Below are positions 26,483-35,122 of a stretch of 64,000 nt of DNA, one piece after another. The translations under genes and the position numbers were made by a program. Source of the DNA: CAIKMD01 sp963702925 (GTDB taxonomy: Bacteria > Pseudomonadota > Alphaproteobacteria > ATCC43930 > CGMCC-115725); assembly GCA_963702925.1 (NCBI GenBank), contig OY969771.1:2418001-2482000 (forward strand), in the 5' to 3' direction. The notes under the pieces are model-generated. The model was not told where the DNA came from, searched no databases, and saw nothing but the letters and a program-made list of their open reading frames with translations. The first letter of the stretch is position 1; each line of letters opens with the position of its first letter.

Positions 26483-27643
26483 CTAGAGACCGGTTTCCTG
26501 CATCATCGCTCCCACAACGCGATCACTGGCGAAAAATTCCGCGGCCAAGCGCCGTGCGGCCTTTGCGTGCCGCTTATAGTCGGCGTTGACCGCTGTGATC
26601 GCGGCAACGGCTCCTGCGGGGTCGGTGTATTCGAACAAACCTTCGCCGACCGGGTAGAACCGGCTAAATTCCGTCGCCATGGTGACGACCGGGCGGCCGG
26701 AGGCAAGATAGCAGACGCTCCGATCGCTGAACCAGCCGCTTTTAGGCCTAACATAGATGTCTTTGGCAACGGTAAACTCGCCCCGGGACGAGCGGATGAA
26801 ATCGCCGTAAGAATCAAGATCGGCGGAAATCGGCCGCGGATCGGCGAGTTGCCAGCCCTTGCCGGTGACCAGGGTTTCCACCTCGGCCGAAGGCGGCAGC
26901 ATCGCCATGGTAAAGCACTGATTGGTGCGCTGCGGCAAATCGAGAAAGCGCAAGAAATTGACGTGCTTCGACCAGACATAGCTCTGGCCTTCGAATTCGA
27001 TGTCCTTGCCCTTGTTCTCCCAGGTCGCGATGGTCGAAAAGCAGGGCGGCTCGCCCGCGGCTTCGGGCCACAGCTCCATCACGACCGGCGGGCGCGTCGG
27101 CTTCCAGGGAATGCCGCACAGCGGCACGATCCAACCGGGGCCGCCGACATTTTCGCCATAGGTGAAGAAATGGGTATGCGCGTCGAGATAGGCGCGCGCC
27201 GACGGATCGGCCTTGGCGTATTTGATTTGCTCATAAACCGGGTCGGTATCGACCATGATGCGCACCGGGCACGTCATGTGCTCGTCGCGCAGCCGGGTCG
27301 AGCCGCAAAGATTGATCAGCGCGTCGGATTCCTTGAAAAGCTCGAAGACGCGCTCGCGCGACAGCCCGTGATAGACGTCGTTGATCGCGTCCCAATAAGC
27401 CCAGCGGCCGGCGAAGCCGAAGCGCTCGAGCGTCTGCTTCAGATAGGCGACATTGTAATCGCATTCCGTGACCACGCTGCTGATCCGCGGGTCGTAAGGA
27501 TTGGCGCCGTGATTCTCGACATACCAGGCTTCGTAACCGAGCCGTTCCAACCCGACGAGATATTGCAGTGCCTGCCAGCCGATGCCGGCAAGTGGCATTT
27601 GCGCGACGAAATGCAGAACGATAACGCGGCCGCGCTTTACCAT
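26483..27643 (-). CDS. Glycosyltransferase family protein (GT-B-like)
   Basis: A 386-residue protein with a Rossmann-type start (VIVLHFVAQMPLAGIGWQAL) and a C-terminal domain with KSGWFSDRSVCYLASGRPVV, like the nucleotide-sugar site of CgeB-type and family 4 glycosyltransferases, then GLFEYTDPAGAVAAI. Substrate is unknown. It starts 4 bp after the greB stop and is followed by the GT-C gene. Confidence 0.72.
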   Translation of the reverse strand: MVKRGRVIVLHFVAQMPLAGIGWQALQYLVGLERLGYEAWYVENHGANPYDPRISSVVTECDYNVAYLKQTLERFGFAGRWAYWDAINDVYHGLSRERVFELFKESDALINLCGSTRLRDEHMTCPVRIMVDTDPVYEQIKYAKADPSARAYLDAHTHFFTYGENVGGPGWIVPLCGIPWKPTRPPVVMELWPEAAGEPPCFSTIATWENKGKDIEFEGQSYVWSKHVNFLRFLDLPQRTNQCFTMAMLPPSAEVETLVTGKGWQLADPRPISADLDSYGDFIRSSRGEFTVAKDIYVRPKSGWFSDRSVCYLASGRPVVTMATEFSRFYPVGEGLFEYTDPAGAVAAITAVNADYKRHAKAARRLAAEFFASDRVVGAMMQETGL

Positions 27644-27647
27644 CGCA

Positions 27648-28220
27648 TCAACCGTCAGCGGGCTTGGCCGAATCGGGATAGGCGATCGCGATCACCTCGA
27701 TCGGCTCCGGTCCGTTGGGCGTGGCAAGCTCGACCGTATCGCCTTCGCGCGCTTTCAACAGCGCGCGCGCGACCGGCGAGACCCAGCTCACTTGGCCCGC
27801 ATCCGAATCGGCTTCGTCGATGCCGACGATGGTGATGCTTTTCTCCTCGCCCTTGGAATTGGCGTAGCGGACAGAGGCGCCGAAGAAAACCTGATCGCGG
27901 TTCTTCTGTTGCGTCGGATCGACGACCTGCGCGATCTCCAGGCGCTTCATGAGAAACCGGATGCGCCGGTCGATTTCGCGCAAGCGCTGCTTGCCATAGA
28001 TGTAGTCGCCATTCTCCGAGCGATCGCCATTGCCTGCCGCCCAGGAAACCGTCTCGACCACTTTCGGCCGCTCGATCCGGCTGAGCTGGCGCAACTCGTC
28101 TTGCATGCGCGCGAAGCCCTGGGGTGTGATGTAATTCTTAACCCCGGTCGGCAAAGCGGGCGCGTTTTCGCGCGCATCCTCGTCGAGATCGTCGGTTTCC
28201 TTGGTGAAGGCTTTGCTCAT
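27648..28220 (-). CDS. greB: Transcript cleavage factor GreB
   Basis: Binds the RNA polymerase secondary channel and stimulates cleavage of backtracked RNA. The 190-residue product has an N-terminal coiled coil with the tip and following region GDRSENGDYIYGKQRLREID, then the FKBP-like domain ending VELATPNGPEPIEVI. An extra acidic N-terminus (DDLDEDAREN) precedes the fold. It is oddly placed inside the glycan operon, with gaps of 11 and 4 bp to its neighbours. Confidence 0.93.
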   Translation of the reverse strand: MSKAFTKETDDLDEDARENAPALPTGVKNYITPQGFARMQDELRQLSRIERPKVVETVSWAAGNGDRSENGDYIYGKQRLREIDRRIRFLMKRLEIAQVVDPTQQKNRDQVFFGASVRYANSKGEEKSITIVGIDEADSDAGQVSWVSPVARALLKAREGDTVELATPNGPEPIEVIAIAYPDSAKPADG

Positions 28221-28231
28221 AGGCTGCGAAA

Positions 28232-29017
28232 CTAACCCGCCGCCGCCGCCTCGTCGAGCAAGGCATAAACGTCGCCCGCGCCGTCCTCGGGCGGCAAGCG
28301 TTTCAATTCCGCGATCATTTCGGCGGCGCCGACCCATCGCGACGTGGCGAAGCGCATCAATTCACCCTTCGAGCGATTGAAGCGATAGCAGCCGCGGCGG
28401 TCGAGCAGCGAGATCGCGATCAGCGCCGGATCGAGCGCAGCGGGCAGATATTCGAGCGACAAGGCCGGTACCGGCCGCGACAGGCCTTCCAGCACGGCGT
28501 CCTCGTAGCCCTCTACATCGATCTTGCAGAAATCGGGGACGCCATGCGCGGCGATCAAGGCATCGAGCGTCGTGACCGGGACCGCAATCCGCTCGCGCCA
28601 GCGTGTGCGCCGAAAGCCGCGGCTGTTTCCCGCCTGAGTGACGAATTCCGGCGACAAAGTCGCAACCGTCGGGTTCATCGGGTCGATGGCAAGCTCGGCG
28701 CGGCCCGGTGCCGCGCCCAGCGCCGCCGCGACCAGGGCGACGCGCGGATGTTGCGCGAAGCGGCGCTTCAGCGCGGCCATCAAGAGAGGCTGCGGTTCCA
28801 CCGCCACGACGCGGGCACCGAGTTTCAGAAAATACGCCGTCCGGTCGCCTAGATGCGCGCCGATATCGAAGCATAAATCGCCCGGCGCGACGAGCGCGCG
28901 ATAAAACGTCACGGCGCGCCGCTGCTTCAAAGGGTTGGCGCGGTAGATCGCGATCGAGCGCGCCAGCCCATAGGCGCGTTGCAGCCGCGCGATGAAAGAA
29001 TGGCTGCGTTCGGCCAT
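28232..29017 (-). CDS. FkbM family methyltransferase
   Basis: A 261-residue SAM methyltransferase with LCFDIGAHLGDRTAYF (SAM motif I), VAVEPQPLL (acidic ribose-binding residue) and FCKIDVEGYEDAVLEGL, the FkbM hallmark. Such enzymes often O-methylate sugars of surface polysaccharides. It is the first gene of the minus-strand operon running down to 23041, and its promoter should lie in the 90 bp shared with the divergent TerB-like gene. Confidence 0.88.
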   Translation of the reverse strand: MAERSHSFIARLQRAYGLARSIAIYRANPLKQRRAVTFYRALVAPGDLCFDIGAHLGDRTAYFLKLGARVVAVEPQPLLMAALKRRFAQHPRVALVAAALGAAPGRAELAIDPMNPTVATLSPEFVTQAGNSRGFRRTRWRERIAVPVTTLDALIAAHGVPDFCKIDVEGYEDAVLEGLSRPVPALSLEYLPAALDPALIAISLLDRRGCYRFNRSKGELMRFATSRWVGAAEMIAELKRLPPEDGAGDVYALLDEAAAAG

Positions 29018-29107
29018 CGCTACAACCCGCGTGAATGCGCCGCTTTGGCGCGCCGGACAGGCGACAAAAAGCCATATTCCGCGCGGGGTTGAACCCCCGC
29101 AGACCCC

Positions 29108-29587
29108 ATGCTACGCAAAGCCATGATCGATCGGCTGTTCGAGTGGCTGAAAGAAGGGGGGCAGGATCTTTCACGGGGAGAGGACAAGCTGCAGCTGGCG
29201 GTCGCCGCGCTGTTGCTTGAAGCGGCCTTGGTGGTCGATGGGCAGTTCGATGCGCGCGAGCGGGCGGTCATTCGGCAGATCTTGGAAAGCCGTTTCAGCC
29301 TGACGCCGGAAGCCGCGCAGGAGCTGATCGCCGCCGCCGAACGGCAGGTCGAAAGCTCGGCGCAGTTGTTCCGTTTCACCGCCACGATCAACAACCGTTT
29401 GGCGCGCGAGCGCAAGATCGAAGTGATCGAGATGCTGTGGGAAGTTGCTTATGTTGACGGCGTGCTCGATCCGCTCGAAGACAGTCTTTTGCGCCGCGTC
29501 GCCGGCCTGATCGATGTGACGGACCGCGACCGCGGCGAGGCCAAGCAGCGTGTGCTGCGCCGCCTTGGCCGGCAAGCCGTGGGATGA
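29108..29587 (+). CDS. TerB-like (DjlA/tellurite resistance fold) protein
   Basis: An all-helical protein of 159 residues. The acidic TerB pattern appears twice, as AALVVDGQFDARERAVIRQI and EVAYVDGVLDPLEDSLLRRV, metal-binding-like aspartate/glutamate positions of the fold. No other ter genes are nearby, so tellurite resistance is not implied. An internal ATG at 29123 (MIDRLFEWL) is a possible start. It lies 26 bp before fdxA. Confidence 0.82.
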   Translation: MLRKAMIDRLFEWLKEGGQDLSRGEDKLQLAVAALLLEAALVVDGQFDARERAVIRQILESRFSLTPEAAQELIAAAERQVESSAQLFRFTATINNRLARERKIEVIEMLWEVAYVDGVLDPLEDSLLRRVAGLIDVTDRDRGEAKQRVLRRLGRQAVG

Positions 29588-29613
29588 ATTTTCGTAAACC
29601 AGAGTGATGCGCC

Positions 29614-29949
29614 ATGACCTATGTCGTTAACGAAGCCTGTATCAAGTGCAAATACATGGACTGCGTCGAAGTCTGTCCGGTGGACTGCTTCTACGAAGGT
29701 GAGAACATGCTCGTCATTCACCCGGACGAGTGTATCGATTGCGGCGTGTGCGAGCCAGAATGCCCTGCCGAAGCGATCGTCCCCGATAGCGAGCCGAGCG
29801 CCGAGAAATGGGTCGAGATCAACCGCCAATACGCCTCGACCTGGCCCAATATCACGCGCAAGGGCCAAGCCCCAAGCGACGCCGATCAGTGGAAGGGCGT
29901 TCCCGATAAGTTCTCAACGCAGTTCAACCCCGATCCGGCCAAAAGATAG
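29614..29949 (+). CDS. fdxA: Ferredoxin FdxA (7Fe, 3Fe-4S/4Fe-4S)
   Basis: Small electron carrier of 111 residues. Cysteine motifs CIKCKYMDCVEVCPVDC (residues 9-25) and CIDCGVCEPECP (40-51) provide ligands for two iron-sulfur clusters; the long C-terminal tail (ASTWPNITRKGQAP) is typical of proteobacterial FdxA. In many alphaproteobacteria it sits between the S4 gene and carD; here the first half of that cluster is about 9.4 kb away. Electron partners are not evident. Confidence 0.95.
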   Translation: MTYVVNEACIKCKYMDCVEVCPVDCFYEGENMLVIHPDECIDCGVCEPECPAEAIVPDSEPSAEKWVEINRQYASTWPNITRKGQAPSDADQWKGVPDKFSTQFNPDPAKR

Positions 29950-30162
29950 AAAAATCTAGTTAATAGAGTGACTTGCCGCCTGCGCATGGCTCCTGCGCTG
30001 GCATTTCCCTGCGTTTTGTGCTAATTAATACAAATGACGCATGGGCATGTGCGTCGATCCCGGTGACAAGGGTCCGGGCGGATCGCAGCCGGTCGGGGTG
30101 CGGGGAGGCCTCGCGCGATCGGATGGAAGCTCTGTGTGCCCTGAATCCTGGCGGAGGATGGT

Positions 30163-30690
30163 ATGGCGGCAGTTGCAAAAGAAGAGAAGCGAAACACGGA
30201 AAAGCTCGGCTTCGGTGCGGGCGATCTGGTGGTTTATCCGACTCACGGCGTCGGCAAGATCCTCGCGGTCGAGAATCAAGAGATCGCCGGCTATGCGCTG
30301 AACGTGTTCGTGGTGCATTTCGACAAAGACCGCATGACCCTCCGCGTTCCGGTCGCGAAGGCTAAGAATTCCGGGCTGCGCCGTCTCTCGACGCGCAAAG
30401 AAATGGAATCCGCGCTCTCGAAGCTCAAAGGCCGGTCGCGCGCCAAGCGCACCATGTGGAGCCGTCGCGCGCAGGAATACGAGGCCAAGATCAATTCCGG
30501 CGATCCCGCGTCGATCGCCGAGGTTGTCCGCGACCTCTATCGCAATGTCGGCCAGCCAGAGCAATCCTACAGCGAGCGGCAGATCTACCAGGCGGCGCTC
30601 GACCGGCTGGTGCGCGAATTCGCGGCGGTAGAGAAGATCGACGAAAATACCGCGGTGCGCCGCGTCGAGCAGATGTTGAGCGCCGCCTGA
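30163..30690 (+). CDS. carD: CarD/CdnL family transcription regulator
   Basis: RNA polymerase-binding protein that stabilises the open promoter complex. The N-terminal Tudor-like RID domain reads FGAGDLVVYPTHGVGKIL, followed by RMTLRVPVAKAKNSGLRRL; the C-terminal helical domain with TMWSRRAQEYEAKINSGD contains the conserved tryptophan. The 175-residue length is normal. A GGAGGAT ribosome site precedes the ATG. The 213-bp gap from fdxA suggests its own promoter, though no clear hexamers were identified. Confidence 0.95.
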   Translation: MAAVAKEEKRNTEKLGFGAGDLVVYPTHGVGKILAVENQEIAGYALNVFVVHFDKDRMTLRVPVAKAKNSGLRRLSTRKEMESALSKLKGRSRAKRTMWSRRAQEYEAKINSGDPASIAEVVRDLYRNVGQPEQSYSERQIYQAALDRLVREFAAVEKIDENTAVRRVEQMLSAA

Positions 30691-30736
30691 TGCCGACGCC
30701 GCTCTCCCTGGCGGCGATCTCCCGCCGCTAGAGGGC

Positions 30737-31555
30737 GTGGTTATCAATCCGCCTTGTGATCCCTCCGAAATCTACGCACGGCTGGTGCGCGCGCGGCGTG
30801 TCTGGGCGGTTGCCGCCATTCACGGCGAAGTGCATCGGCTGGTGGCGCTCCATGCGCGCTTGGCGCCGCGCCTCAATCCCGGCGACCGCTTGGTCTATCT
30901 CGGCAATTATCTCGGCTACGGCACCGCGCCGGCGGCAACCCTCGATGCGCTGATCCTGTTCCGGCGCCTGTTCCTGTCGCGGCGCAACGCGTTTCTCGGC
31001 GACATCGCTTTTTTGCGCGGCACCCAGGAAGAGATGTGGCAGAAGCTGCTGGAGCTGCAATTCGCGCCCAATCCGCGTGAAGTGCTGCCCTGGATGCTGG
31101 AGCACGGCCTCGCCAAGACGCTTGCTTCCTATGGCATCGATGCGCGCGACGGCTTGGCGGCCTGCCGCGAGGGCGTGCTCGCTTTGACGCGTTGGACCGC
31201 GACCTTGCGCGCGGCGATCGATGCGCGCGCCGGCCATCGCCAGCTTTTGAGTTCGCTGCGCCGCGCCGCTTTCACCGAGGATGGCCAGCTGCTTCTGGTT
31301 CACCGCGGCATCGATCCGGACAAGCCGCTCGACCTGCAAGGCGACGCCTTCTGGTGGAGCGATCGCGACATTCTGGCGCTGCAAGCGCCTTTCGCCGGCT
31401 TCGCGCGCGTGGTGCGCGGCATCGACACCGCCCATGGCGGGCTGCGCGAAAGCACCTACGCCGCTTCGCTCGATGCCGGTTGCGGTTTCGGCGGCCCGCT
31501 CATGGCGGCGTGCTTTGCGCCCAACGGCGCCGTGCTCGATTACATCGAGGCCTGA
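30737..31555 (+). CDS. PPP-type phosphatase-fold protein with degenerate active site
   Basis: A 272-residue protein aligning with bacterial serine/threonine protein phosphatases by motif order, but with key residues lost. GDIHG reads AAIHG (residues 26-30), LGDYVDRG reads LGNYLGYG (55-62), and LRGNHEE reads LRGTQEE (93-99); the later histidine survives in LLVHRGIDP. Several dinuclear-metal ligands are therefore missing, so phosphatase activity is unlikely and a binding or scaffold role is plausible. GTG is the proposed start, 46 bp after carD; the snase gene follows by 5 bp. Confidence 0.7.
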   Translation: MVINPPCDPSEIYARLVRARRVWAVAAIHGEVHRLVALHARLAPRLNPGDRLVYLGNYLGYGTAPAATLDALILFRRLFLSRRNAFLGDIAFLRGTQEEMWQKLLELQFAPNPREVLPWMLEHGLAKTLASYGIDARDGLAACREGVLALTRWTATLRAAIDARAGHRQLLSSLRRAAFTEDGQLLLVHRGIDPDKPLDLQGDAFWWSDRDILALQAPFAGFARVVRGIDTAHGGLRESTYAASLDAGCGFGGPLMAACFAPNGAVLDYIEA

Positions 31556-31560
31556 GCCCT

Positions 31561-32352
31561 GTGCGCGGCGCGCCGCTTGCGGTGTGGCTGACGGCTCTCC
31601 TCGCTTTCATCGTTCTTCCGGCCGTAGCCGAGCCCGCTTTCACGCCGGGCGGGCAAGCGCAACTTCGCGCGGTGATCGACGGCGCGACGGCGACCCTTGA
31701 TGACGGCCGCACGCTGCGTCTCGTCGGAATCGACGCTCCTTCAGGCGGCGCGCTGGCGCGCCAAGCGAAAGCGGCACTCGCCGAACTCGTCGCCGGCAAC
31801 GCGGTCGATCTGCGCTTCGCCGGCAACCCGGCCGACCGGCAAGGGCGTGTGCTCGCGCAAATTTATGCCGGACCGGTCTGGGTGCAGGGCGAGCTGGTGC
31901 GCCGCGGCTTGGCGCGGGTGCGCGGCACGGCGGATAACCGTCCGGGCATTGTCGATTTGCTCAGGATCGAGCGGCAGGCGCGGCGTTATCATCGCGGCAT
32001 CTGGTCGGATGCTGCTTATGCTGTGCGCGCGCCCGATCAAGCGGCGACCTTTGCCGGCACGTTTCAGCTCGTCGACGGCACGATCGGCGCGGTCGACGAT
32101 GTCTCCGGCACGATCTTTTTGCGCTTCGGCGCGGATCGCCAAAGCGCGTTCGCGGTCAGCATTGCAGGACCGGCGTTGAAGCTGTGCAGCGAAGCCGGGC
32201 TCGATCCGACGGCGCTCGCCGGTAAACGGATTCTTGTGCGCGGTTATATCGACGGGACGAAGCGTCCGACGATTGCGCTCACCTATCCTGAACAGATCGA
32301 AATTCTGCGCGCAAAGAAAACGGCCCCGGAAAAGCATCCGGGGCCGCGTTAA
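31561..32352 (+). CDS. Exported staphylococcal nuclease-fold protein
   Basis: A 263-residue protein with a signal peptide (LAVWLTALLAFIVLPAVA) and an SNase OB-fold domain. The arginine of TLRLVGIDAP (Arg53) and that of DRQGRVLAQIY (Arg96) match the catalytic pair of the family, but the catalytic glutamate that should follow DAP is Ser61. Activity may be reduced or lost. The GTG start at 31561 is inferred from the signal peptide; the frame is open upstream. Its 3' end contains a terminator serving the opposite strand. Confidence 0.78.
   Translation: MRGAPLAVWLTALLAFIVLPAVAEPAFTPGGQAQLRAVIDGATATLDDGRTLRLVGIDAPSGGALARQAKAALAELVAGNAVDLRFAGNPADRQGRVLAQIYAGPVWVQGELVRRGLARVRGTADNRPGIVDLLRIERQARRYHRGIWSDAAYAVRAPDQAATFAGTFQLVDGTIGAVDDVSGTIFLRFGADRQSAFAVSIAGPALKLCSEAGLDPTALAGKRILVRGYIDGTKRPTIALTYPEQIEILRAKKTAPEKHPGPR
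32312..32346 (-). terminator. Intrinsic terminator of the MFS gene, inside the SNase gene
   Basis: CGGCCCCGGA (32321-32330) and TCCGGGGCCG (32337-32346) form a perfect 10-bp stem with a 6-base loop. On the minus strand it is followed by TTTTCTTTG. It lies 30 bp past the stop of the minus-strand MFS gene (32376), inside the last codons of the SNase gene on the plus strand. Confidence 0.75.
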
Positions 32353-32353
32353 G

Positions 32354-32373
32354 TTCTTGCCTTGCGGCAAAGC
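32354..32373. repeat. Short palindrome similar to that at 8711-8731
   Basis: The sequence TTCTTGCCTTGCGGCAAAGC forms a TTGCC/GGCAA hairpin in the gap between the convergent SNase and MFS genes. It matches 8711-8731 except for one substitution and one missing base. It may be a second copy of a small palindromic element; with two copies the evidence is thin. Confidence 0.35.
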
Positions 32374-32375
32374 TC

Positions 32376-33746
32376 TTAGGGCTGATCGGGTACGAGCGGC
32401 GGCGGACGACCGCCGACCTCGTCCCAAATCTTCATTTCATGCGTCGGTTTGAATCCGACCAAACCGACGACCACGCCGAGCGCCGCGACCCCGATCGGAT
32501 AATAGAGTCCGACCAAGGGGATAGCAGGAAACGCGCCGGCCAAAGCGGTGGCGATGAACGGTACGCCGCCGCCGAACACGCCATTGCCGATGTGATAAGG
32601 CATCGACATCGAGCTGTAGCGGATGCGCGCCGGGAACAACTCGACCAGGAAGGCGGCGATCGGCCCGTACACCATGGTGACCAGGATCACCATGTAGAAG
32701 ACCAAAAGCGTCAGGATCGTCGGGTTATCCTTGAAGGTCGTGAAGGCGCCGAAGACCGGGATATAGGTCAACACGGCCAAGGCGAAGCCGGAGATCATGA
32801 TCGTGCGCCGGCCGACTCGATCGCTGAGCCAACCGAACAGAAGAAAGAACGGCGCGCCGAACATGAGCGCGATCATGAGGATCAGATAGACCTCGACGTA
32901 AGACAGCTTCAGCACGACGGTCAAATAGGTGAGTGCATAGAACTGGCCGGTGTACCAGACGACGCCTTCCGGCGCGGTGGCGCCGAACAACGCCAACAGG
33001 ATCAGGCCCCAGTTCTTGCCGCTGGAATAAGTGTCCCTCACCGGATTGGCCGAGGTTTTGCCTTGCAGCTTAAGCCGCGCATAGAGCGGCGATTCCTCGA
33101 GTCTCATCCGGATATATCCCGACAGCAGAACCAGCACGGCCGAGAGCAGGAAGGGGAACCGCCAGCCATAGGCCAGGAAGTCGGCATCGCCGAGGCCGAG
33201 CCGGAAGGCGAGGATCACCAGCAGCGCCGTGACAATGCCCATGGTCGCTGTGGTCTGGATCCAGCTGGTATAGAAGCCGCGTTTTCCGTCGGGCGCGTGT
33301 TCGGCGATGTAGGTTGCGGCACCCCCATACTCGCCGCCCAGCGCCAGGCCTTGCACGATGCGGCAAGCCACCAGCAAGCTCGGCGCCAGCCAGCCGATCG
33401 AGTCGTAGGTGGGCAAGCAGCCGACGAGAAAGGTGGCGAGGCCCATCAAGCCCAGAGTCAGCATGAAAGTGAATTTGCGGCCGATGAGATCGCCCAAATG
33501 GCCGAAGAAGATCGCGCCGAACGGGCGAACCACGAAGCCGGTCCAGAAGATGCCCAAGCTATAGAGAAAGCTTTGCGTCATGTTGCCGGGGAAAAAATGT
33601 CCGGCAAAGAACGATGCGAGCACGCCGTAAAGATAGAAATCGTACCACTCGATCAGGGTACCGACCGAAGAAGCACCGATGATGAAACTAAGGCTTTGCG
33701 CTTCCCCAGCGCTGGCCCGACCCATTGCAGGCGCGGATACCGTCAT
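32376..33746 (-). CDS. MFS transporter, metabolite:H+ symporter (MHS) family
   Basis: Twelve-helix inner-membrane carrier of 456 residues. GTLIEWYDFYLYG near the N-terminus is the MHS (ProP/KgtP/ShiA-like) hallmark; GHLGDLIGRKFTF and GWLSDRVGRRT are the two cytoplasmic MFS loops. Substrates of this family are small carboxylates, osmolytes or shikimate-like acids; which one is not decidable. Start at 33746 follows GGGGAGAA. Single gene with its own terminator. Confidence 0.87.
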   Translation of the reverse strand: MTVSAPAMGRASAGEAQSLSFIIGASSVGTLIEWYDFYLYGVLASFFAGHFFPGNMTQSFLYSLGIFWTGFVVRPFGAIFFGHLGDLIGRKFTFMLTLGLMGLATFLVGCLPTYDSIGWLAPSLLVACRIVQGLALGGEYGGAATYIAEHAPDGKRGFYTSWIQTTATMGIVTALLVILAFRLGLGDADFLAYGWRFPFLLSAVLVLLSGYIRMRLEESPLYARLKLQGKTSANPVRDTYSSGKNWGLILLALFGATAPEGVVWYTGQFYALTYLTVVLKLSYVEVYLILMIALMFGAPFFLLFGWLSDRVGRRTIMISGFALAVLTYIPVFGAFTTFKDNPTILTLLVFYMVILVTMVYGPIAAFLVELFPARIRYSSMSMPYHIGNGVFGGGVPFIATALAGAFPAIPLVGLYYPIGVAALGVVVGLVGFKPTHEMKIWDEVGGRPPPLVPDQP

Positions 33747-33861
33747 GGACGTTTCTCCCCAGAGGTGGCAGAGCACGAAATGCTTGGTTCTACCCGCCAT
33801 GGTGGCGGTTTATTAAAAGGAGTTTACCTGGACTGGTAATCCACCGCAATCATTCGCGGGC

Positions 33862-33892
33862 TTGACGCTACCAGATGCCGCATCCGCATAAG
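33862..33892 (+). promoter_or_regulatory. Possible sigma-70-like promoter for the quinone oxidoreductase gene
   Basis: TTGACG (33862-33867) is followed after 17-19 bases by CGCATA/CATAAG (33885-33892). It would give a leader of about 140 bases before the ATG at 34031. The -35 is good, the -10 poor; the call rests on pattern only. The rest of the 284-bp gap (33747-34030) shows only a small hairpin at 33794-33808 followed by TTTATT. Confidence 0.28.
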
Positions 33893-34030
33893 GTTTGGCG
33901 CGGGAAGCTGAAAAAGTGGGCAGGTCCCGGCTTTGGGGGAAAGCGGTCGGCCCACGCGTTCTGTGCCGGATGTGTCGTCCCGCGCCGAAAGAAATTAGGA
34001 GACGCTCGTCATCTTTTGTAGAAAGCGACC

Positions 34031-35032
34031 ATGACGAACGCGATCCTGATCCGAGGCAATGGCGGGCCAGAGGTAATGCGCTGGGAAGAGATCGAGCTTC
34101 CGCCGCCGGGGCCGGGCGAGGTTCGCATTCGGCATACCGCTATTGCCGTGAATTTCTCCGACGTGAATGTGCGCCGCGGCGGATTCTATCTGGCGCAGCC
34201 TTTACGCTTTCCGGTGATCCTCGGCAACGAGGCGGCGGGGATTGTCACGCAAATCGGGCCCGGCGTTGCCCAAGTAAAGCCCGGCGACCGGGTGGCCTAT
34301 GTCGGCGCGGGCGGCCCGTTTTACGAAGCGACCGGCGCCTATGCCGAGGAACGCAACATCCCCGCCTCCGCTCTGATCAACCTGCCCGACGAACTGTCCG
34401 ACCGGCACGCCGCGGCGCTGATGCTCAAAGGTCTGACTGCATCGATGATCGTCAACAAGGTCTTCCGGCCGAAGCCGGGCGAGTGGATTCTCATTCACGC
34501 GGCGGCCAGCGGGGTCGGGCTGCTTCTCGCGCAATGGGCCAAGCATCTCGGCGCCAAGGTGATCGGCACGGTCGGCTCGCCGGCAAAGGCGCAGGCGGCG
34601 CGCGATCATGGCTGCGATCACGCGATTCTTTATCGCGAGGTCGATTTCGTCGCCGCGGTGAAAAGCCTGGTGCCGCCAGGCGTGTCGGCGGTGTTCGACG
34701 GAGTCGGCAAGGATACGTTCATCGCGTCGCTCGACTGCGTCAGGCCTTTTGGCATGCTGGTGAATTACGGCAATGCCTCGGGCCATGTGCCGCCGCTCGA
34801 TCTCATACTCTTGAGCAAGAAAGGCTCGCTCGCCGTGTCGCGTCCGGGCTTCAGCCATTTCATCGCCGATCCTTCGGTGTTTTGCGCCGCTTGCGACGAG
34901 CTGTTCGATCTGGCACGGCGCGGGGTTCTGAAAATTCCCCTCGCCAAGACCTATGCGCTCAGCGATGCCGCGCAAGCGCATCGCGATCTCGAAAACCGGC
35001 AGAATGTCGGATCGATGGTGCTGCTGCCATAA
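34031..35032 (+). CDS. NADPH:quinone oxidoreductase (zinc-free MDR family)
   Basis: Cytosolic medium-chain reductase of 333 residues. The quinone reductase signature appears as FPVILGNEAAGIVTQIG and GDRVAYVGAGG; the NADPH-binding loop is HAAASGVGLLLAQWA. The structural and catalytic zinc cysteines of alcohol dehydrogenases are absent, as expected for Qor-type enzymes. It stands alone before the accessory pair. Natural substrate is unknown. Confidence 0.9.
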   Translation: MTNAILIRGNGGPEVMRWEEIELPPPGPGEVRIRHTAIAVNFSDVNVRRGGFYLAQPLRFPVILGNEAAGIVTQIGPGVAQVKPGDRVAYVGAGGPFYEATGAYAEERNIPASALINLPDELSDRHAAALMLKGLTASMIVNKVFRPKPGEWILIHAAASGVGLLLAQWAKHLGAKVIGTVGSPAKAQAARDHGCDHAILYREVDFVAAVKSLVPPGVSAVFDGVGKDTFIASLDCVRPFGMLVNYGNASGHVPPLDLILLSKKGSLAVSRPGFSHFIADPSVFCAACDELFDLARRGVLKIPLAKTYALSDAAQAHRDLENRQNVGSMVLLP

Positions 35033-35122
35033 ATCGCCGCAGGGTTGGCGGCCGTGGACGGGCGACTGATTCGGCCTTCTCTTTAGCTCTGCATGTAGGG
35101 ATCTAAACTCCGCTGGTCAGTT

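Noticed and set aside
29108..29587. Tellurite resistance operon
   Set aside because: Only a TerB-like fold is present; no terA, terC, terD or terZ-type genes are adjacent.
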